From: Trichuris trichiura
Lineage: Eukaryota; Nematoda; Enoplea; Trichinellida; Trichuridae
Assembly (NCBI GenBank): GCA_037903355.1
Contig: JBAJFE010000004.1
Location: 4,758,001-4,822,000, forward strand
DNA: 64,000 nt
Reading direction: 5' to 3'
Shown: in pieces, positions 52,101 through 61,100 of the stretch
Layout of the letters: every line of letters begins with the position of its first letter
How positions within the stretch are numbered: position 1 is the first letter of the stretch
The notes under the pieces: generated by a model
The model's database searches: none
Told to the model about the DNA's origin: nothing
The model's input: only the letters and a program-made list of their open reading frames with translations
Position numbers and translations under genes: made by a program

Positions 52101-55100
52101 CAAAGTGGCAAGCGGCAAGCATACTTTAGCGTATTTAGTCTGCTATTTATGTTGGTGTGTTTATCAGTAAGTGACATTTGGCCTAGGCACTGCTACGTCG
52201 TTAGTTTTGTTGAAGTCGGTGGAAGTACAAACAGCCGACAGAGAGGAGCAATCTTCCGTTTCACCTTTTCTTACAAATTAATCATTAATCGTTCATCCTA
52301 GCCTCAAACAGATGTAAGTGCAGCCCCCGGTGTGATTTGTATATACGATTCATCAATCCGCCCTATACGTTAAAGACACGCAACATTCCAACTGAAATAA
52401 TAAATATCTACGTTCCATAAAACCCCAACTAAGTAAAGACGATAATGCCCAATATATGCACTTACGAAAGCTATAAATCACGCTGTGAACAGTAAAATAC
52501 GTCAGTTCACGGCAAAACTTTGCCGGCAAAACAGTAGCGCACTTATAAAGGTCTGAAAGATTACACTTTTTTTTCGCCGAAAGTCAATGCGTCATCAGGT
52601 TGGTTCGTCGACAGGTCGTTTTGTACAGCGAATTGCAAACGAAACTTGTCCAACAAAATCTGTTAAATAACATTTTTCCTGAAGGCGCTTCTGCGTTTCG
52701 TGCCAGTGAGAGCACGTATGTCGTTTAAATTCGACCAGTTTGAAGGTAAAACGGATTGCATGATAATGGTTTTCAGGTTTATGAAAAGAACGTTCCATTG
52801 AAAGTAAGTAGCCCGCTACATAGTTAAATCTTTCATAAGGGTAATTGTTTCTAAGGTTACTAACGTGAAAGGTGACCATGCGGAAGATAATAGTGGATTC
52901 AGAAAGTCAGAAAATCAGCTGAAGTGCCGGTAAGTGTACTGAAGCAAGAGGAATGCTTGCGTGCTTACGACGAATAACAAAAAGAGAAGTTTCCCTAACA
53001 ACAACTTCGCTGATTTTCTGAATCCGTGCTTTCTTCAACATAGTCACCTTTCACAGTAGTAACCTTAGAAATAACTACCCTTTTGAGAGACTGAACTGGC
53101 TATATAGCGGGTTACTTACCTTCACTGGAATGTTCCTTTTATGAACCTGAACACCATTATTATGCAATCCGTTCTGCCTTCAAACTGGTCGAACTTAAAC
53201 AACATAGGTTTTCCGACTGGCGCAAAACGCAGAAGCACCTACAGAAAAATGCTATTTAACAGATTTTGTTATACCTGTTCCGTTTGCAATTGCACTGTAC
53301 GAAACGACCTGCCGACGAACTGACTTCCCCCGCGGTCCAAAGTGGTCAGAAAGTGTAAAATGTTTCCAAAGGCTGCTATTAAACTTCTATTACTCAACGC
53401 AAGAACAAAACGTTTGCAAAAATTAAGTTAATGATCACCCAGATGAAAATGGTAACAAAGAAACCTTGTTGTCCGAAACAACAATGAATTACGTCGCAAC
53501 TACGCTCAGATACACTTCCAGTAAAGAAAAAGACAGGGAAACGTTAATACAGACGCACCTGCCCTTGTTTCTCACGCACAATATGTTCCAGCTTGCACTG
53601 CAAAACCTTCGTTAAGGGAAAACTTAGCCCACTGACTTCCGTTATTTTGATTCTTGGCGGTCTATGAAAAGTATTCATTGAGGCAAACAATTTATATCGA
53701 AGAAACGCTTACAACATTGGGTACAACTTTGGCAGTGTGAATTGAGCATTTATGAATGCACATGTCGCCGTTATCTCATTGGAGTGTTCCTCCCTGACAG
53801 ATACTTTCACAGCAACTTTGGTCACAGCCCTTTCCTAAAAAGAGTGCGTTAAGTGAGATCACTGTAGCTCCACATTAATACATTATTAGTAACCGCAGTG
53901 GTACTTTCGCTTCGTTCAAACAATCAGCCATCAAGCTTTAAGCGCTCCAATTACGCACAGACATCTACTGTCAACACCATCATTTCATAAAGAAAAAAAG
54001 GACATTTAGACTGCAGCCGATAATGATGGCAGTCAATTTAAGAATGGAGACCAACAATCAACTGCAGGTATTTATGATATAACGCATTTTTCGCACACAC
54101 GTGATTTTACCTGCTGGGAAACGTGAGCGCATTGCAAAGCCGTAATGTGTTTTCTTCCACCAAGACTAAACACGGACCTCGCTCTGAGCTTATGCACGTT
54201 CTTCGCTCACGTGCAAGCAAAGCACTGACTCTACTCTGACAAAAATATTTATGATTAATTTCAGAAGTTGTATCCTCAGAATGGCCATTAATAACATCGT
54301 AAAAGCGTGGAACGACGTACCGAAACAATTCATGCATCGTGCTTAGCGGAAACGTACCCCAGATTTGATCTGCGATTTTAAAGACAGTGCCTTATGCGAA
54401 ATTACTGGAAGCTGCGTTCAGTTGGCAAACAGACCAGGCTTTGAAAAGGTAAAATATCAAAATGTTAAAGACATTTTGAATTTGGAACCCGATGAGCTGA
54501 AAGAGAATCAGAAGGAAAAAAGTAAGCAAATGATGAAAACCAAAAAGTTCCTCCGCAGCAACTGACTACCACTGAACTATCAGAATGCTTTAGAAACTAT
54601 TCAGCATAAGTTACAATGGCTCGAAGACAATGACTGTAATCCAGTACAAATGAGGATAGCCATAAGAGATATCCAGGCTAGCTTGTGGCCATACAACTGC
54701 TGTAAGAAAGAAGACCATGTGCGTTCATAATGAAGAAGTTTATTACGGATAGTTCCCGTTTGTTATGTATATAGAAAGACTCCGGAGCTTTCGGTTCATT
54801 CGAGACTTGTCATCAGCGGTCTTAAGTTGTTGATATGATTTCTGGCAGCGACTGTCATCTAACGTTTCTGAGGGTTTTAAAACGGGCACTTTTAAAGTTT
54901 TTTGTTGGTAGGTTTTTGTACCTGAGTCTGTCAGCGCAATTCTTTTTCTTGTACCGTATAGCTTTTAGATTGTGTCTTTGTTGGGTTGTTTCGAACATTT
55001 TTTGTTGTTGGTTCACTGTTTTTTCATTTTGCATTCATTTTCCTCTTTCTTTCTTCTTTTTTCTTTTTCTTTCTTTGTTCCATATATATTGCAATTTTAT

Positions 55101-58100
55101 CCATTTCTATTTGTTCTAATTAGTTGTTTTTTCTTCTTTCCGGGCTATTGTATTTCATCTGTTGAGTGAGCAGCAAGTATACTGCGTCACAATATTTGTC
55201 CAAATCGCACTTATGTCCACTCCTTGATCGCGGTTGTAAGTCATATTATGTCTAATATATAGTGCTTCTTTAATTCTTCTTAACCGTAAATTGTTTTCGT
55301 AACATAAAACTTTTGGGTGGAGTGGTTGCGTGCATTGCGTCGCGTGTTCCACTACAGCAGAGGCTTGTTTGGCTTTTTCCATTGTAATTTTTGGGTCCAC
55401 GATTGGTTTGCCTCGCAGTGTCGTTAGATTGGTACCATTGTTAAGTATGGCTTTCGCGTTATTGTAACTTGTGAGTTTTTTATGTGTTCGTTAAATCTAT
55501 GCTCCAGGGTGTTTCCCGTTTCACCAATATAAATCCCTGAGCAAGAACATTCAACCGCGTATATTAATCCTGTCTTTTTGTTTGCGGGGATTTTAGTTTT
55601 GTCTGTGCGAAGAATTGCCCTGAGGTTGGGCGAACTTTTGAAAAAGACTCTGAAGCCTAATCTTTTTCCTAATTGGACAATCTTTTCGCCTAAACCTGCC
55701 ACATAAGGAATAACCAGACAAGTGTCGTGCGGAGTGTTTTGCTTTGGAGACTCGCGTGTGCGAAGCTTGTGGTTGAACACTTGGTTGATAAAGGATTTAG
55801 GATAACCGTTTTTGTAGATTTTTCTAATGTAGTTAATTTCTGGTTGGAGATATTCGGGAGTGCATAAATTGAATGCTCTGTCTATCATTCCGGAGAGGAT
55901 ACCACGCATTACTGATCGTGGGTGATGTGATGAAAAATTGAGGTACTGATCTGTGTGCGTGGGTTTTCTATACACTCTGGTTTTAAGGCCTTCGCTTGAG
56001 CGAATAATTAAGGCGTCTAGAAAGGGCAAGGTTTTGTTATCTTCTTTTTCCATTGTGAAGACTATTTGGTTAGGACGGACGTTGTTGAGGAATTGTAAAA
56101 ATTGTTCTTCTTTTCCAGCTTTTATAATGACAAAGATGTCGTCTACGTATCTTTTAAAAAGGCGTGGAGCTATGTGTCTGTCTATAGTTCTGAACATTTG
56201 TCTTTCAAAGTTTTCCATAAAGATTTCCGCTAATACAGGGGATAGGGGGCTTCCCATAGGTACTCCGTTAGATTGTTTATAGAACTTGTTATCAAAAGTG
56301 AAGTAATTGCCTTCTTGCATGCAAAACGAGACCAGCTTGACAATGTGAAAGGGATTTAATTTGGTTCTGCTGGGTAGATTTGTGTCCGTGTGGAGGAGAT
56401 TGTGTAAGGTCTCTAGGGTATCTGATATTGGGATGCTGGGAAATAAGTCTTTTACATCGTAAATGACTAAAATAATGTCGGGTTCCAAACAATAGTTTCT
56501 TATTTCGTTGACGAGCGTTTTGCTGTTTTTGACAAAGGATGGTTCCTTGCCTGTTAGAGGTTTGATGATCTTACTTAAGTATCTACTGAGTTCAGTGGTG
56601 ATGCTGTTAATTGTGGAGACTATCGGTCTTAGCGGGATATCTGGTTTGTGTACTTTTGGGAGACCATAGAGCTCAGGGGGTCTGAAGTTCGATGCAAACT
56701 TAAGATATGTTGTCATTTTGGTGATAGCAGGTTCTTTGGTTTCTGTGGCATATGTAATGAGAAGAGATCGGAGATTTTTTCGGGAAACTTCTGTAGGGTC
56801 GGTTGGTAGGGGGTATAATTGCTAGTGTTCAAGATAGCTGTCATCTTTTCGATGTAGGTGCTTCTGTCAAGTAAGACGATTCTATTCCCTTTATCTGCTT
56901 TGGTTATAATTCTGTTGGGTTGCTTTCTAAGTTGATATAAGCTGTTTATCTCATATCGGCTTAGGTTCGAAGTGGCAGTGAAGTGGTGGCCTAGGATCAA
57001 TGTAGATAAATTACTCTTGATCTGTGTGGCTTTTTGTGTGTCCGTCGAAGATAGGCTGTCTTCAACTGAGGCAATGATGTCGAGAAGTGGTGGTTGTTTT
57101 GGTGTTGGGACGAAGTTAAGTCCTTTTTCTAATATATGCTTCTCATTTTCACTTAGAGGGAATGAGCTGAGATTTATTATCGCTGAATTTAGCTCTGACC
57201 TAGGAGTTCTTTGTGGAATATTCCTGTAAGGGTTTGAAGATGTTGTCGGAATATTGTCTCGAATGCTATCAAAATTAGGCTTCAGAGTCTTTTTCAAAAG
57301 TTCGCCCAACCTCAGGCCAATTCTTCGCACAGACAAAACTAAAATCCCCGCAAACAAAAAGACAGGATTAATATACGCGGTTGAATGTTCTTGCTCAGGG
57401 ATTTATATTGGTGAAACGGGAAACACCCTGGAGCATAGATTTAACGAACACATAAAAAAACTCACAAGTTACAATAACGCGAAAGCCATACTTAACAATG
57501 GCACCAATCTAACCACACAGCGAGGCAGACCAATCGTGGACCCAAAAATTACAATGGAAAAAGCCAAACAAGCCTGGGTCTTGTATGTTTCGCGGGCGCC
57601 GGAAGTAGACGCGGCAACTTCAAAGGCGGTCACGTGATCATTACTACGTCACCTGAACAATGGGTGATCTAAGCTATTGTTCACTGTGTACACACGCGAG
57701 CGATGCGTATCAGCGAAGGAACGCTGCACATCTGGAAACAGTTGGCCGTTCTGGTAATTGTTTCCAAGTGCGTCCTATAACCCTGCCGGCCATCCTGTCC
57801 TGCCTAAGCCTCAGCCTAAACCTAAGCCTGCCTAAGCCTAAGCCTAAGCCTAAGACTAAGCCTAAGCCTAAGCCTAAGCCTAAGCCTAAGCCTAAGCCTA
57901 AGCCTAAACCTTAACATGACGCGTGTTCGTTGCTGCTGTTGGGTTTTGCAGTTTTGACCGTGGCGCAAACGACAAGAAGCATAGCACAAAGTAACGTTAT
58001 TTAGCGATCACTGAACAAGCGAGGAATGAGTAACGCAAAAAGGGAAAAAGCATACGTACTGCTAACGCAGGCGCTCAGCCTGACGAAGGCGACGCGTCGA

Positions 58101-61100
58101 TTTCGCTGGAGGCGCATCCAACGGGTTCACTCGGGTGTACCTAATCAGGCAGAAGGCGTCAATGCCTCCTTACGGTGCCTCCACTTGTCGATGGCAAGTT
58201 GTCACTAGATCCCGGGACAGACATAAAGCAGAATGAGATTTACCCTGTCTACCAAGGCACGCCTCAGCTCGGAAAGTTGACCTGCGATGTTTTCAGGAAT
58301 TCCTAGACGACGTCTCAGCTTGAACACCTGCAGGCCCCATTGTGTTTCCCGTAACTTGAATGCATGCACATCTGCTAAATTCCATCCTTTCACTAAACCT
58401 GACGATAACGTCCGTCCTGTTGCGCCGATAACAACCATTTATTACGCCGTAGATTCGCAGATAACGCTTTGAAGAAGCCGGCTACACTTCCGGCGCCCGT
58501 GAAACATACTAGACCCCAAGCCTCTGCTGTGGTGGAACACGCGGCGCAATGCACTTAACTACTCCACCCAAAAGTTTCATGTTACGAAAACAATTTACGG
58601 TTAAGAAGAATTAAAGAAGCACTATACATTAGACACAATACGACTTACAACCGCGATCAAGGAGTGGACATATGTGGGATTTGGACAAATATTGTGGCTT
58701 GAAAATGTGGTTTCTTGGTACGGGAGCGTATGTTTTCATAATGTAAAACTTTTATTACGGACATTACAGACATCCGTAATTCACAACCGCTGAAGACGGG
58801 TCTCGGTCGACCTGAAAGCTCCGGAGTTATTTAGCACATTAAACGGGAATACTTCCGTAATAAAACCTTTACATTATGAAAATATTGTGGCGCGGTATAA
58901 TTGTTGCTCTCTCACCGGATGAAATACAATAGCCCGGAAAGAAGAAAAAACAACTAATTAGAACAAATAGAAATGGATAAAATTGCAATATATATAGAAG
59001 AAAGAAAGAAAAAGAAAAAAGAAGAAAGAAAGAAGGAAAATGAATGCAAAATGAAAAAACAGTGAACCAACAACAAAAAATCTTCGAAACAACCCAACAA
59101 AGACACAATCTAAAAGCTATACGGAACAAGAAAAAGAAGTGCGCTGACAGACTCAGATACAAAAACCTACCAACAAAAAACATTAAAAGTGCCCGCTTTA
59201 AAACCCTCAGAAACGTTAGATGGCACTCGCTGCCAGAAATCATATCAACAACTTAAGACCGCTGATGACAAGTCTCGAATGAACCGAAAGCTCCGGAGTT
59301 TTTCTGTATAAATAACAAACGGGAACTATCCGTAATAAACTTCTTCATTATGAAAACATATGGTCCCGTACAAGGAAACCACGTTTTCAAAGACCATGTG
59401 CGAAACAAAAGAACCTTGAGTTCTAGTTCACTGCAACGAAGAAACATTGTCAAGGCTACGGAGATATACCTTCTGTCTCTAATAAGGCCTCAATTCCCCG
59501 TGACTAAGGATAGTGGAGTGAAAAAGCGAGTCCAATGGACCTGCGTTCTTTTTTAAAAATGAGGTACAGTTGAACCTCCGTAAATTGACCACCCAACAGA
59601 CTAGAGAAAACTGATCAACATAGGAGGTGGTCAACATATGGAAGCTGTGGGTATAAGTAGTTCGGCAGAATAGATTAGCATCTGTATGCGTTTTATTCTG
59701 TTGCATAGCATCTATTGTAGGTTTATTAAACGGCGAGACATAAAAATAACACTGTAAAACCATGCATACGCTTTTTAGGGGCTGCAATACTTGGTGAAAA
59801 AAGTGTCATTTCTAGTCTGGTGCTCGTTCTTACTACAAACATAAGCGGTAAGAGCGGTCTCCGCGCTAGCTACCCCGCTCAGCATCACTAAGCATTTTTC
59901 AACATTGAAAATGTTTTCTTCCTTGAAACTACTGACGAAGTACCGAAACGTCTCGATGAAGTTTTCCAAGGTCTCGACTGGAACTTCGCTAGATTCGCCG
60001 CATGTGATTTTCTGAGAAATCTTACGACGGAGCTTGAACTTCTCGAGTCAACCGTTTGATGGTTGGAAACCTGTCAACCTGAATTCAACGGCGAACTTTC
60101 TAACAACTTCCTGGATCACTGGGTCAGAGATCCGTGCATTAACTGCTCTCATTTGCTTAAACCAACTTAACGCTGCTTCACTTGACTTGGTCGAAGGAGG
60201 ATCTCCTCTTTTGGTTGAAGGAGGTTCTCCTCTTCTCCAATAGATGCTGTGCAACAGAATAAAATGCGTACAGATACTAATCTATTCAGCCAAACCGCTT
60301 ATACCCACAGCCTGCCTATGCTGACCCGCCTTTCCCAGTCTGTTGAGTTGTCAACTTACGGAAGTTAAACAGTAACTGAAAATAGAATTGTATTATGTAA
60401 TTATTAATCATGGCCTTGCAAATAAAGTTGCTGTTTTCTTCGTTTCCGTCGATGGTTATGTGATAAAGCACACTGATCGCAGATGGTTAAGTCACCGATC
60501 GCATCTTAAGAGCAATCACATAACGTATTTGTGCGATTTTAAGCAAGGCGAACTTTAAATTTGCCCTGTACTATATGCCCGGGCTACGACAGATACACGC
60601 AACTAACAGCCAGCGCAGGTGCTACCTTGACCACTTTTGTTCTAGGATTACGAGACGTTACGTAAAGTGAATCCTTATTGTTAGCCCACTCGTGCAGCAT
60701 CCATCCGGTCTGTAGATTCAGGCTCCGTGAGCGCAGAAAAGCAAATAGGCAAAGCTAACGGAAAAGTTATTTCAAGTAGCCCAATGTAAGCCTCATGTTC
60801 ACTTGATTGTCCTGAACAAGTCTTTCAACTGCTATCGAATTTTAATCCTATTCTATTCCTGAAGCGTTTATCCGATGTTTAGACTCAGGTCTCTGTAAAC
60901 GTAGAAAAGCAGGACAGGCTAGGTTAAGGGAAAAAATTGGTTCAAGTAGCGAAATAAAAGGCTTAGCTACAACCAATTTTCATAGTTGTTCCTCTGGTTC
61001 ACGGGTTTGGCCTGTTGGATGTATCTGTTACGGTTAGAGGACCGTGAGAAACTTGGATATCATTATCACCCCAGGTTTCCGCGGTGAAACCGCCGTTGTA

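Larger units (their letters stand above)
54724..59390 (-). mobile_element. composite head-to-head Penelope-like insertion, family A
   Basis: Bounded by a perfect 12-bp target duplication AGACCATGTGCG (54712-54723 and 59391-59402). A near full-length minus-strand copy (about 57283 to 54724) is joined near 57283 to an inverted 3'-terminal copy on the plus strand (57284-59390). Both outer ends carry the ribozyme-like motif and a CATAATGAA terminus. The plus half is interrupted by a 942-bp and a 182-bp insertion. Inverted partial second copies are typical of PLE insertion. Confidence 0.9.

Noticed and set aside
54835..55169. Hydrophobic frames resembling membrane proteins (also 58869-59243 on the other strand)
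   Set aside because: They are the pyrimidine-rich complement of the PLE 3' UTR and occur in both arms of the inverted pair.
57660..57914. Lysine-proline repeat protein
   Set aside because: Translation of the telomere-like hexamer repeat.
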